Shown: positions 44,359 to 53,700, counted from the stretch's first letter. The stretch: 64,000 nucleotides of DNA from Caryophanales bacterium UBA5729 (GCA_002419505.1 DIGF01000012.1:248001-312000); one strand, 5' to 3'. Made by a program: numbers and translations. The notes: generated by a model from the letters alone, not told the origin.

Positions 44359-45602
44359 GTTCTTTTCCTTCTTTCCAAATCTTTTGGCTCTAATGAAATC
44401 TTATTACCCGCTAACAAACCACTTACTCCTGTTGCGCCTTCATAATTTTCCTTATTTACATATCCAGTTGGTTCTGAGTAAGTTGATATTACTCCTTCGT
44501 AATTTCTTAATACAATTTTTCCAGGAGCTTGAGAAATTACGTAATTAGGCATAACTGGAATTTTGCCACCGCCCCCTGGTGCATCGACAACAAATGTAGG
44601 TACACAATAACCTGATGTGTGACCTCTTAAACCTTCAATTATTTCAATTCCTTTTGAAACCGGTGTTCGAAAATGCTCTATACCTAAAGATAAGTCACAC
44701 TGATAAATATAATAAGGTCTAACTCTTATGTAAGCTAATCTTTGCACTAAAGTTTTCATAATTTCAACAGAATCATTTATCCCTCTTAATAAAACAGACT
44801 GGTTTCCTAACGGAATTCCTGCATCAGCCAACAAATCGATTGCGTGCTTTGATTCAGTAGTTATCTCATCATAATGATTAAAATGAGTGTTAAGCCAAAT
44901 TGGATGATATTTTTTTAACATGTTCACGAAATCCTGAGTGATTCTTTGAGGTAAAACAACTGGCGTTCTAGTTCCTAAACGAATAACTTCTACATGATCA
45001 ATTTCTCTAACTCTTCTAATTATGTCTTCTAATATTTCATCAGACACTAACAAAGCGTCTCCACCCGATAATAATACATCGCGAATTTCTTCATGCTTCT
45101 TAATGTATTCTATAGCTAAATCAATTCTATCTTGTGGCATTCGCGAATCATGTTGACCGGCAAATCTTCTTCTAGTACAATGACGACAATACATTGAGCA
45201 CATGTCTGTAATTAAAAACAAAACACGATCAGGGTAGCGATGTGTTAGCCCCGCAACAGGAGAATCGGTATCTTCAGCTAATGGGTCTAACATATCATTT
45301 ACACCGATATTCATTTCGTAAAGTGATGGTATGGCTTGTTTTTTAATCGGGCATTCTGGATTTTGAGGATCAATTAAGCATAAATAATAAGGCGTTATTG
45401 CCATTCTAAATTTTGAAAGCACTTTTGCAATATCGCTTTTTTCTTTGTCAGTTAAGGGCACATATTTCTCAAGTTGCTCTACCGTTTTAATTCTACTCCT
45501 AACTTGCCAATGCCAATCTTTCCATTCTTTTTCTGTAACATTTGGAAAATATTTATATTTTCTATCCAAATAACTATCATTGGTTATCTTTTTCATACTC
45601 AA
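44346..45602 (-). CDS. kamA: Lysine 2,3-aminomutase
   Basis: Radical SAM/PLP enzyme that turns L-lysine into L-beta-lysine, the first step of lysine fermentation. 418 residues (clostridial enzyme 416). Cluster cysteines Cys135, Cys139 and Cys142 lie in CSMYCRHC; the PLP lysine is Lys347 in APGGGGKIP. LLSGGDALL is the SAM-binding GGD motif. The start is TTG 45602, eight bases after AAAGG, overlapping the kdd stop; ATG 45596 is the alternative, two codons later. Confidence 0.96.
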   Translation of the reverse strand: MSMKKITNDSYLDRKYKYFPNVTEKEWKDWHWQVRSRIKTVEQLEKYVPLTDKEKSDIAKVLSKFRMAITPYYLCLIDPQNPECPIKKQAIPSLYEMNIGVNDMLDPLAEDTDSPVAGLTHRYPDRVLFLITDMCSMYCRHCTRRRFAGQHDSRMPQDRIDLAIEYIKKHEEIRDVLLSGGDALLVSDEILEDIIRRVREIDHVEVIRLGTRTPVVLPQRITQDFVNMLKKYHPIWLNTHFNHYDEITTESKHAIDLLADAGIPLGNQSVLLRGINDSVEIMKTLVQRLAYIRVRPYYIYQCDLSLGIEHFRTPVSKGIEIIEGLRGHTSGYCVPTFVVDAPGGGGKIPVMPNYVISQAPGKIVLRNYEGVISTYSEPTGYVNKENYEGATGVSGLLAGNKISLEPKDLERRKRTLKD

Positions 45603-46630
45603 TTGCCATACCTTTCATTGAATAACTCATATAAATCTGGTGATTCTCTTAATAAGTTTAGAGTAAATTCAGCATGTCCTTTGGTATAGCCATTACCAAT
45701 TATCATTAAAGCCTCTGAAGCGATCCCCTCTGCCCCTAGAGCAGCTTTTGTAAAAGAAGTTGCCATAGAGAAAAAGTAGATAGTTCCAGATGTCTTTGTT
45801 GGTAATATCGATGACATTTCAGTATTCGGAACATTTACAACATTAATTGTAACATCAACCAGTTCCGGTGTTATTTCTTTCACCATATGGTAAATTTCCA
45901 TTGGTTTTGTTGCATCTGCAACTAACGTATAATCACTTACACCCAATTTTTCTAAATCCTTGATATTTTTTTCTGAATGTACTAAAGCTATAATTTTACC
46001 GTTAGGTCCCGCGCTTTTTCTCGCTTGATAAGCACATAAAATACCTGATTTTCCTCCCGCACCCAATATCAAAACATTGTCATTAGGTTTTACCAATTTT
46101 TCAACTTGTGCCGCGGCACCAGCTACATCAAGTGCAGATAAAACTAAATTTGCAGGTAGGTCATCTGGGATTTTTGCATAGATACCAGTTTCAAATAGAA
46201 TAGCTTGACCAATTATTTTAACCTTATCATTCTTCATATCGATACTCAGTATTTTTTCAATCTTAAGTGGCGTTAACGATAAGGAAACTAAAGAGGCAAT
46301 ATAGTCATTAGGTTTAACATCAACAGACAAATTTTTTCCGACCTCTTTTATTTTACCTAAAAACATCCCGCCACTTCCAGTTACAGGATTTTGCATCTTA
46401 CCCTTATTGTTTACGATGTTTTCAATCATTTCTTTCATCTGTTCAATATCTTTATCGCACGCATTTTTTATCTGAGTAAAAGAAGCAGAGTCAATATTAA
46501 GCGTATCAACGTCTACCAAAATTTCGTTGTCATAACAAATCATTGTATTATCAATTTTATCTGCAGCTTGAGGTAAAACTCCCACTGGATTAATTACTCT
46601 ATGAGTTCCGTATTTGCATAATTCTTTCAT
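45599..46630 (-). CDS. kdd: L-erythro-3,5-diaminohexanoate dehydrogenase
   Basis: NAD-dependent removal of the C3 amino group from 3,5-diaminohexanoate, giving 3-keto-5-aminohexanoate. 343 residues, zinc-type medium-chain dehydrogenase-like fold. The start GTHRVINPVGVLPQAADKID is typical of Kdd, and NVLILGAGGKSGILCAYQAR is the Rossmann loop. Three bases after kce, four-base overlap with kamA. Ends with TGA, evidence that TGA is a stop here. Confidence 0.95.
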   Translation of the reverse strand: MKELCKYGTHRVINPVGVLPQAADKIDNTMICYDNEILVDVDTLNIDSASFTQIKNACDKDIEQMKEMIENIVNNKGKMQNPVTGSGGMFLGKIKEVGKNLSVDVKPNDYIASLVSLSLTPLKIEKILSIDMKNDKVKIIGQAILFETGIYAKIPDDLPANLVLSALDVAGAAAQVEKLVKPNDNVLILGAGGKSGILCAYQARKSAGPNGKIIALVHSEKNIKDLEKLGVSDYTLVADATKPMEIYHMVKEITPELVDVTINVVNVPNTEMSSILPTKTSGTIYFFSMATSFTKAALGAEGIASEALMIIGNGYTKGHAEFTLNLLRESPDLYELFNERYGN

Positions 46631-46633
46631 TTT

Positions 46634-47458
46634 TTACACCTTCATTCCTAGTATATTTCTTGTTTCGTTTGGAGTAGCTATTTCTCGATTATATTTTTTT
46701 GCAATTTCACATACTTTTTCTACTAATTCGCGATTCGATTTAGCAAGAACGCCTTTTTCAATATATATGTTATCCTCTAAACCCACTCTGACATGTCCAC
46801 CATGTTTGATTGAAAGTTCTGCTAAAGAAAACTCATATCTTCCAATGCCGGCAACGGAATAAGTTGCATCTTGAGGAATGCTGTCTTTTAAGAAAATAAA
46901 ATCTCTTTCTTCACCAGTCATAGCCCCGATTACCCCTAAGACAAAACTGTAATGCAAAGGATTTTTAATAATCCCTTTTTTTATTAATCTTTTAGTCATG
47001 TCTATATGCCCTTTTTCAAAGCATTCCATTTCATATTTAACATTTAAATCATTCATTTTTTGCGCAAAAAAGATTATATCATTTTCAGTATTAACAAAGA
47101 TTTCATCGCCACCAAAATTTAAGGTTCCACAATCTAGAGTTGCCATTTCAGGCTTGATATTTAATACGTCAGCCCTTTCTTCCCTACTCATGCCTACCGC
47201 TCCACCAGTGGACACTTGGATTATTAGATCAGGACATTTTTCTTTAATTGCGTTATAAATTTCTGCATATCTTTCTTTGTTCTGGGTTGGTCTACCATCA
47301 TCATACCGTGCATGTAAATGGATAATTGAAGCGCCTGCTTGATATGCTTGATATGCTTCTTCAACCATTTCTTCAACTGTATAAGGGACTGCTGGATTGT
47401 GATCTTTTGTTACTTCTGCACCACTGATAGCGCAGGTAATTATTAATTTATCCATCAT
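46634..47458 (-). CDS. kce: 3-keto-5-aminohexanoate cleavage enzyme
   Basis: Combines 3-keto-5-aminohexanoate with acetyl-CoA to give acetoacetate and 3-aminobutyryl-CoA. 274 residues from the ATG at 47458. A longer open frame to 47494 is only overlap with kal. LIITCAISGAEVTKDHNPAVPYT is the family start. IIHLHARYDDGRP holds the zinc-binding His pair, and VGLEDNIYIEKGVLAKSN the conserved end. An adjacent second ATG (47455) is equally possible; AGGAG lies 10-13 bases upstream. Confidence 0.95.
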   Translation of the reverse strand: MMDKLIITCAISGAEVTKDHNPAVPYTVEEMVEEAYQAYQAGASIIHLHARYDDGRPTQNKERYAEIYNAIKEKCPDLIIQVSTGGAVGMSREERADVLNIKPEMATLDCGTLNFGGDEIFVNTENDIIFFAQKMNDLNVKYEMECFEKGHIDMTKRLIKKGIIKNPLHYSFVLGVIGAMTGEERDFIFLKDSIPQDATYSVAGIGRYEFSLAELSIKHGGHVRVGLEDNIYIEKGVLAKSNRELVEKVCEIAKKYNREIATPNETRNILGMKV

Positions 47459-47834
47459 ATCTTTGCAACTCCTTTGGCACAATACAGGTTCCAATTGCTT
47501 TAGTGGTTAAAATTCTTTCTTCTAAAACATCGCAAGCGCTCGGAGAAATATCAGGTCTAGCCGCAATTATTTTATAACAATAGAATTCCATTTTTCTAGA
47601 TGTATTACCGGCTTCAATAATTTCGGCTTCTATTTCCAAAAAATCACCAGCATAAATCGGGGCTAAAAAATCCACTGATTCATACGCTCTAAATAAACCT
47701 TCATCTCCATCTAATCTTATTAACAATTCCGTGGCAGCATCACCAAAAAGGCCTAAAATCCTCGCTCCGTCAACCAAATTGCCTCCGTAATGAGCATCAT
47801 TGGTAGACATTCTTATTTTCAATGTAGTTTTCAT
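47448..47834 (-). CDS. kal: 3-aminobutyryl-CoA ammonia-lyase
   Basis: 128 residues, hot-dog fold, the length of the Fusobacterium enzyme. Removes ammonia from L-3-aminobutyryl-CoA to give crotonyl-CoA. RMSTNDAHYGGNLVDGARILGLFGD and FLAPIYAGDFLEIEAEI match that family rather than acyl-CoA thioesterases. Overlaps kce by 11 bases and follows atoA by two bases. Confidence 0.92.
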   Translation of the reverse strand: MKTTLKIRMSTNDAHYGGNLVDGARILGLFGDAATELLIRLDGDEGLFRAYESVDFLAPIYAGDFLEIEAEIIEAGNTSRKMEFYCYKIIAARPDISPSACDVLEERILTTKAIGTCIVPKELQRYDG

Positions 47835-47836
47835 TT

Positions 47837-48478
47837 TTATATTCCTTTCATACTTTCAACATTATTTATAATTAAATCCGCTTCAGTAGCTTTAGCAACG
47901 TCCTCAATCGAATAATCTGGATGAATTTCTAATAAATGTAACCCATCCTCTTCAACGCTCATAACCGCCATCTCAGTAACGATTAAATTTGCTTGATGTG
48001 ATGCAGTAAGCGGCAAGGAACATTTTTTAAGTATTTTTGATTTTCCTTTATTTGTATGTGTTAATGCTATAATAACTTTTTTAGCGCCAGTCACTAAATC
48101 CATAGCTCCACCCATACCCGGTACTTTTTTTCCAGGAATAATCCATGAAGCCATCGATCCTTCTTGATCAACCTCCAAAGCTCCTAAAACCGTTATATCA
48201 ATGTGTCCTCCTCTAATAAAGGTAAAAGAGGTTAAAGAATCTATAAAAGCTCCTCCCGGAAGGATAGTTGCTTTCACACCTCCTGCATTTACAATATTAG
48301 TATCTTCATCAGTTAATGGTCCCAAGCCAATAATTCCGTTTTCTGCTTGAAAAGTAACTTTTTTCTCTGCCGGAACGTAATCCGCTACTAAAGTTGGTAT
48401 ACCGATTCCTAAGTTGACTAAGTCACCGTCTTTCAGTTCTAAAGCGATGCGTTTAGCAATTATTTCTTTTTCATTCAT
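47837..48478 (-). CDS. atoA: Butyryl-CoA:acetoacetate CoA-transferase subunit B (AtoA-like)
   Basis: 213 residues. Glu46 in FQAENGIIGLGP is the catalytic Glu that forms the CoA thioester. GDLVNLGIGIPTLVADY is the family's typical N-terminal segment. In the lysine pathway this enzyme moves CoA between butyryl-CoA and acetoacetate, so that acetoacetyl-CoA can be thiolysed. Start ATG 48478 has AGGTGA six bases upstream; GTG 48487 is in frame but too close. Overlaps atoD by eight bases. Confidence 0.93.
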   Translation of the reverse strand: MNEKEIIAKRIALELKDGDLVNLGIGIPTLVADYVPAEKKVTFQAENGIIGLGPLTDEDTNIVNAGGVKATILPGGAFIDSLTSFTFIRGGHIDITVLGALEVDQEGSMASWIIPGKKVPGMGGAMDLVTGAKKVIIALTHTNKGKSKILKKCSLPLTASHQANLIVTEMAVMSVEEDGLHLLEIHPDYSIEDVAKATEADLIINNVESMKGI

Positions 48479-49124
48479 CATCTTCACCTACCAATATATA
48501 ATCTACAAAAGGATATGGAGTTATTATATGTTCTGGATGCAGCTCTTCCTTCATTCGATAAGGCTCAACTATTACCAATTCAGCCGCTGTCGCCATTACA
48601 GGATTAAAATTTCTCATCGTTTGAGAATATTGCAAATTACCATAGTTATCAGCTATTGCTCCGCCTATTAAAGCCATATCAGCGCCTAGCGGTTCTTCTA
48701 AAAGATATTTTTTGCCTTGCACTTCAACGATTTTTTTTCCGATTTCAACTATAGTATCTAGGCCAGTAGGAGTTAAAACGCCACCTAACCCTGCGCCAAA
48801 AGAGCGTAATCTTTCTGCCAAAGTCCCTTGAGGAACAAGCTCAACTTCTAACTTATTCTCAGCCATTAATTGGCCAACATAAGGATTTGTACCTATGTGA
48901 GACGCAATCAGTTTTTTAACTTGATTATTGACTATTAATTTTCCAACACCTTTATCTTCGTACCCGCCATCATTACAAATAATTGTAAGGTTTTTTACAT
49001 TTGATTCAACAACAAGATCTATGAGTTTTTCTGGAGTTCCATTTGTTAAAAAACCTCCAACAGCTATTGACATACCGTCTTTAAGAAATCCTTTAAACCT
49101 TTTTTTATCAATAAATCCTCTCAT
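48471..49124 (-). CDS. atoD: Butyryl-CoA:acetoacetate CoA-transferase subunit A (AtoD-like)
   Basis: 217 residues. IAVGGFLTNGTPEKLIDLV is the subunit A N-terminal glycine motif (GGF...G.P). LEEPLGADMALIGGAIADNYGNLQY is the conserved later part. Forms a heterodimer or heterotetramer with AtoA. Adjacent to the maoC-like gene (one-base gap). Ends with TGA. Confidence 0.93.
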   Translation of the reverse strand: MRGFIDKKRFKGFLKDGMSIAVGGFLTNGTPEKLIDLVVESNVKNLTIICNDGGYEDKGVGKLIVNNQVKKLIASHIGTNPYVGQLMAENKLEVELVPQGTLAERLRSFGAGLGGVLTPTGLDTIVEIGKKIVEVQGKKYLLEEPLGADMALIGGAIADNYGNLQYSQTMRNFNPVMATAAELVIVEPYRMKEELHPEHIITPYPFVDYILVGEDDE

Positions 49125-49125
49125 G

Positions 49126-49548
49126 TTATTTCCTCCTTGGCGGCATTATTTCCGCCTCTCCTATAATAACTATTTCTTCATTTTGATTTTTCGCAACACA
49201 ATCGAACAAAACGCGATTTTTCTCTGTGTTTATCTCTTTCACAGTGACGGATGCAGTTATTTCATCGCCAAAATAAACAGGTTTTGTAAACTTCAAGGAT
49301 TGTTTTGTGTAAATACTACCCAAACCCGGCAATTTAACACCAAAAATTGAGCTAAACAAAGAAGCTACTAGCATTCCGTGCACTATTTGTTTTCCAAAAA
49401 AACTTTTTTTTGCATAATCAAAATCAACATGAGCAGGGTTGTAATCCGTTGAAATCCTGGCAAAAGTCATTACATCAGCTTCATCAAATAACTTTTTGGT
49501 TTTTTCCTGGTCGCCAATTTTAATTTCTTCAATACTAAAACTATTCAT
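49126..49548 (-). CDS. MaoC-like (R)-specific enoyl-CoA hydratase
   Basis: 140 residues, single hot-dog fold with the hydratase-2 motif: DYNPAHVDFDYAKKSFFGKQIVHGML, where Asp and His are the catalytic pair. It is the first gene of the lysine operon. Expected to interconvert crotonyl-CoA and (R)-3-hydroxybutyryl-CoA, which is not part of the usual lysine pathway; it may let crotonyl-CoA from Kal leave to another product. A strong ribosome site (AAAGGAGAAGG) follows the riboswitch terminator. It differs from Kal in having the D...H dyad. Confidence 0.9.
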   Translation of the reverse strand: MNSFSIEEIKIGDQEKTKKLFDEADVMTFARISTDYNPAHVDFDYAKKSFFGKQIVHGMLVASLFSSIFGVKLPGLGSIYTKQSLKFTKPVYFGDEITASVTVKEINTEKNRVLFDCVAKNQNEEIVIIGEAEIMPPRRK

Positions 49549-49566
49549 ATTCCTTCTCCTTTAAAT

Positions 49567-49603
49567 AAAAAAAGCCATTATATTTACAAAGAAATATAAC
49601 AGC
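49567..49603 (-). terminator. Riboswitch expression-platform terminator
   Basis: 12-bp stem (minus arms 49603-49592 and 49585-49574, two G-T pairs, rest mainly A-T), loop six bases, then seven T (49573-49567). The 5' arm shares CTGTT with the 3' strand of the riboswitch P1 helix. When P1 forms, only about six A-T pairs of the terminator remain. Confidence 0.85.
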
Positions 49604-49760
49604 TCTCCATATAATTATGGCAGTATTTAACCTGTGTGTCTAAATACCAAGATTTTGGTTTATAGGCAAACCAAATCTTTCGGCGAAACACTCCTTCTCA
49701 ATCCACTATCCGCCTAAAAATTAAAAAACAGGATTGATACCAATATTTCGCGCCTCTGCT
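49598..49760 (-). promoter_or_regulatory. Lysine riboswitch (L box) aptamer
   Basis: In the 361-base gap before the maoC-like gene. Minus strand shows the L-box core: AGAGGCGCGA after P1 (5' strand AGCAG at 49760-49756), CAATCC/GGATTG pairing for P2/P3, CGCCGAAAG (49685-49677), a strong P4 hairpin (AGATTTGGTTT/AAACCAAAATCT), P5 GTATTTA/TAAATAC, and GGAGAGCTGT (49608-49599) closing P1 (CTGTT 49602-49598). About 163 bases, the usual aptamer size. Its target is a lysine fermentation operon rather than biosynthesis. Confidence 0.9.
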
Positions 49761-49779
49761 CTTATTAAATTACACAGTA

Positions 49780-49808
49780 ATTATACTTAATTATGAAAGC
49801 GTTGTCAA
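49780..49808 (-). promoter_or_regulatory. Consensus promoter of the lysine fermentation operon
   Basis: TTGACA (49808-49803), 17-base spacer, TATAAT (49785-49780): perfect hexamers. The transcript would begin near 49773, about 13 bases before the aptamer. Confidence 0.9.
49793..49808. promoter_or_regulatory. cre-like CcpA site over the lysine operon -35
   Basis: Plus strand ATGAAAGCGTTGTCAA matches WTGNAARCGNWWWCAW with one W mismatch. It covers the -35 hexamer and most of the spacer, so bound CcpA would exclude RNA polymerase. Confidence 0.7.
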
Positions 49809-49872
49809 CAGCCAATTATAACTAAAAACTAATTATTATCTACAGATAAAATGGTGCATAATGAAGATTTTA

Positions 49873-49881
49873 TGATATAAT
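49873..49881 (+). promoter_or_regulatory. Extended -10 promoter of the SDR-mfd unit
   Basis: Plus strand TGATATAAT, 28 bases before the SDR ATG, which has AAGGAGGG upstream. No good -35. Confidence 0.55.
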
Positions 49882-49909
49882 TTTTATGTAGAATTATAAG
49901 GAGGGAAAT

Positions 49910-50656
49910 ATGTTAGCTGTAATCACTGGAGCTTCCTCTGGAATTGGTAAGGAACTTGCTTACCGTTTAGCTGAAAAGAACTATGATTTAGTTCTAGTAG
50001 CTAGAAGAGAAGATCGACTAAAAGAGATTAAAAAAGATTTAGAGAAACACGATATTAAAATTAATCTAAAAGTGTATGATATTCAAAATATTAATTCTTG
50101 TGAAAAATTAATGTCAGAACTTAAAGATTCAAAAATCGACTTGTTTATTAACAATGCTGGTTTTGGGTTATATGGTGAAACTTTAGAAATTCAAACCAGT
50201 AAGGAATTTGATATGATTGACTTGAACATCAAGTCGCTACAATACTTAACTAAAGAAGTAATCAAGCATATGGAAACTGGTCAAATAATCAATCTAAGTT
50301 CAATGGCGGCATTTTTGCCTACTCCATTTTTATCTAGCTACGCTGCTAGTAAAGCTTATGTGTATTCTTACTCTCAAGCTTTAAGATATGAACTTAAAAG
50401 AAAGAAAATTCCTATTAATGTTATGACAGTTTGCCCTGGCCCAGTAATAACTGAGTTCAATGAAGTTGCGAATGCATCGCCAAAAATGAAAGGTTTGACT
50501 GTCAAAAAATGCGTCGATAGTATTATTAAAGGAATTGAAAAAAAGAAAGCTTTAGTTATACCTGGTTTGAAAATGAAAATACTAAAATTTTTGTTAAGGT
50601 TCGCTCCCAATTGTTTAGTGTTAAAAGTTTCCTATCGCGTTCAACAAAATAAATAA
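49910..50656 (+). CDS. Short-chain dehydrogenase/reductase
   Basis: 248 residues, classical SDR. GASSGIG at residues 7-13 binds NAD(P). NNAG appears near residue 83, INLSSMAAF holds the catalytic Ser, and YAASKAY the Tyr-x-x-x-Lys pair. Arg residues after the second strand (VARREDR) suggest NADP(H). It resembles the DltE/YqjQ-like group of general SDRs; substrate unknown. It diverges from the lysine operon and probably shares a transcript with mfd, 56 bases downstream. Confidence 0.9.
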   Translation: MLAVITGASSGIGKELAYRLAEKNYDLVLVARREDRLKEIKKDLEKHDIKINLKVYDIQNINSCEKLMSELKDSKIDLFINNAGFGLYGETLEIQTSKEFDMIDLNIKSLQYLTKEVIKHMETGQIINLSSMAAFLPTPFLSSYAASKAYVYSYSQALRYELKRKKIPINVMTVCPGPVITEFNEVANASPKMKGLTVKKCVDSIIKGIEKKKALVIPGLKMKILKFLLRFAPNCLVLKVSYRVQQNK

Positions 50657-50674
50657 TAATTTAATATACCCCCC

Positions 50675-50693
50675 AGCGAGTTATCAACTCGCT
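50675..50693. repeat. Perfect inverted repeat between SDR and mfd
   Basis: AGCGAGTT and AACTCGCT (8 bp each) around ATC. No T-run follows on either strand, so it is not a normal terminator; it may be an mRNA hairpin or a protein site. Confidence 0.5.
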
Positions 50694-50712
50694 AAAAGCA
50701 CGTGGAGAAAAT

Positions 50713-53700
50713 ATGAAAAATATAATTAAATTTTTAGAAAAAAATCCGGATTTAAAAGAAATAAATAAGTTATTTCATTCCGGTAATGAACTCTATATAA
50801 ATAACACTAATGAAGATAACGCTATATTAGTTCTTTTGAGTTTGTTTTATAAAAGCAATGAATCAATTTTTGTAGTTACACCCAACTTATATAAAGCTCA
50901 ACTTCTATATGACAAGTTAAGCCGAGTATTGGATAAAGATGAGGTTAGTTTTTACCCTCAAGATGAATTTTTGACAAATGAGTTATTGGTGAGTTCCATT
51001 GAGTTCCGTTTAGAAAGAATTAACACTATCGGAAAAATTCTTAACAAAAGTAAAAGAATCATAATAATCAACCTCTACGGCATGCTGAAGCCAATGCTTT
51101 CAAATGAAAAATGGTTTAATTCGAGTTTTAGACTTAAGAAAAACGACGAATATGATTTAAATAAATTAAAGTCTAGATTAATTGACTATGGATATCGCAA
51201 TGAATACACCGTTGAAAAAGTTGGCGACTTTTCAGTTAGAGGTGGCATTGTTGATATTTTTCCTGTTAATTCAAATAATCCGTTTCGTCTAGATTTTTTC
51301 GGAGATGAAATCGAAAAAATTAAAGTGTTTGATATTGATAGTCAAATTTCAATTAGTGAAATTGAAGAATTTTCAATCTTACCTATTGTCGACTTCTTCT
51401 ATGATGATAATGAGTTAAACAAAATTACGGAGATTATAAACAAAAAAACATTAGAGATAGATTTTAGCTCTGAGGCATTAGAAAAGATTAATGATGACAT
51501 TGAAAAACTAAAAAACAGAGAAGAGTTAGATCGTTTGAATCGATATATACCCTTTTTATCTGATAGACACTATACAATAACAGATCTAATAGATAATGCT
51601 AAAGTATTTTTTCTTGACTATCATCGAATAATCGAACAAAACGAAATATTGATTGGTGAAATAAAAGAATGGTACATGCAAACAAGTGATTACCCTAAAA
51701 TGAATTTTACTATCCTTTATGATTTCAACGAATTGGTAAACAAGAAGGGCGTTAAAGTTGACTATCTTGATTTTGCATATAAAAGTCAATTCAAAAATAT
51801 TTTTTCAATCTTTGGCGAAGAAGTAATAACTTATAATGAAAACTTAAATTATCTATTTCGCGACCTAAAAAATAATCTTGAAAAAAGAACTCAATTTGTA
51901 GCCTTTGAAAAACAAGAATCTTTAGAGGATTTTAAGAAACAGTTAGTTAATTTGGAAATTCCATATACCTTAAATAGCGTTAATAATGCCGTAAACAGCA
52001 AGGTTAATCTTATCCTTGATGACAAAGTTTTTGATTTTGTGTCTAGATCATTTCAAACGAGTCTTATTACTGAAGAAGCATTAACAAAAAAACATATAAG
52101 CAGAAAAAGAGGAGAGTATGTATCAGTATACAAACGCTCAGAGAGATTAAACAGCGTCAATGATTTATCACCTGGTGATTATGTAGTTCACTATGATTAT
52201 GGTATTGGTAAATTTCTAGAAATCAAAACCATGAAATTTGGAAATATCCAAAATGATTATATCCATATAGAATATAAAAATGGTGATAAGTTGTATGTTA
52301 CGCTTGACGCCATCGATCAGATCCATAAATATTCTGGTAGCGAAGGTTATAAGCCTAAACTATCAAAACTAGGGGGTCAAGATTGGTCTAGAGCTAAAGA
52401 AAGAGTAAGGCAACAGGTACAAGAGATAGCTGATAAGCTAATTAAGTTATATGCTTCTAGAGAAAAAGCCAACGGATTTGCGTTTCAAAATTTCCCTAAA
52501 TTAGAGAACGAATTTGCAAGTGATTTTGAATATATAGAAACAAAAGATCAACTGAAAGCTATTGAAGAAGTCTTTGCAGATATGCAAAAACCAATCCCTA
52601 TGGATAGATTAATTTGTGGTGATGTCGGTTTTGGAAAAACAGAAATTGCTTTAAGAGCAGCTTTTAAAGCTGTTCTAAACCAAAAACAAGTAGCTTATCT
52701 AGCTCCTACTACCGTTTTAACAAAACAACATTATGAAACTTTTAAAAAAAGAATGGATGCTTATGGTGTCAATGTGGCTCTAATGAATCGATTTATTTCT
52801 CCAAAACACCAAAAACAAATTTTAAAGGATTTAGAATCCGGTATTGTGGATGTTGTAATTGGAACGCATAGAATATTGAGCAATGATATGGTTTTTAAAG
52901 ATTTAGGTTTACTTATTGTGGACGAGGAGCAAAGATTTGGTGTTATGCATAAAGAAAAAATAAAAGAATACAAGGTTAATGTTGATGTTTTATCTCTTTC
53001 TGCCACTCCTATTCCTCGAACTCTTAATATGGCGATTATGGGAGTTAAAAATATGTCTATTTTAGAAACTGCTCCAGAGAATAGATATCCAATACAAACT
53101 TATGTGCTTGAAAGAAATGATATAATTCTCAGAGATGCAATCGAAAGAGAATTAGCGCGCAATGGACAAGTATTTTATCTCTACAATCGTGTTGATAACA
53201 TTGATTTCATTGGAGATAAGGTTAAAGCTTTAATACCAGAAGCAAGAATAGATATCGCTCATGGGCAAATGAAAAAACATAATCTAGAAAAAGTAATCGA
53301 TAGTTTCATAGAAAAGGAAATTGATGTCTTAATATCAACTACTATTATTGAAACTGGCATTGATATTCCTAATGCGAACACATTAGTTATTCATGATGCA
53401 GATATGTTGGGCCTCTCGCAACTTTATCAAATACGCGGTAGAGTTGGAAGGTCAAATCGTATTGCTTACGCATATTTAATGTACAATAAATATAAAAAAT
53501 TGACAGAAGATGCGTATAAACGACTCCAAGTAATAAAAGAATTCACAGAATTAGGTAGTGGCTTTAAAATCGCTCTAAGAGATCTATCAATAAGAGGTGC
53601 TGGTGATGTGTTAGGTGAGGAGCAGAGTGGATTTATTGATACTGTAGGAATTGATATGTATATGCAAATCCTTCAAGAAGAAGTCTCTAAAGCTCAAGGA

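Noticed and set aside
48928..49350. 140-residue plus-strand open frame
   Set aside because: Antisense to atoD and the maoC-like gene, without a ribosome site or family resemblance.
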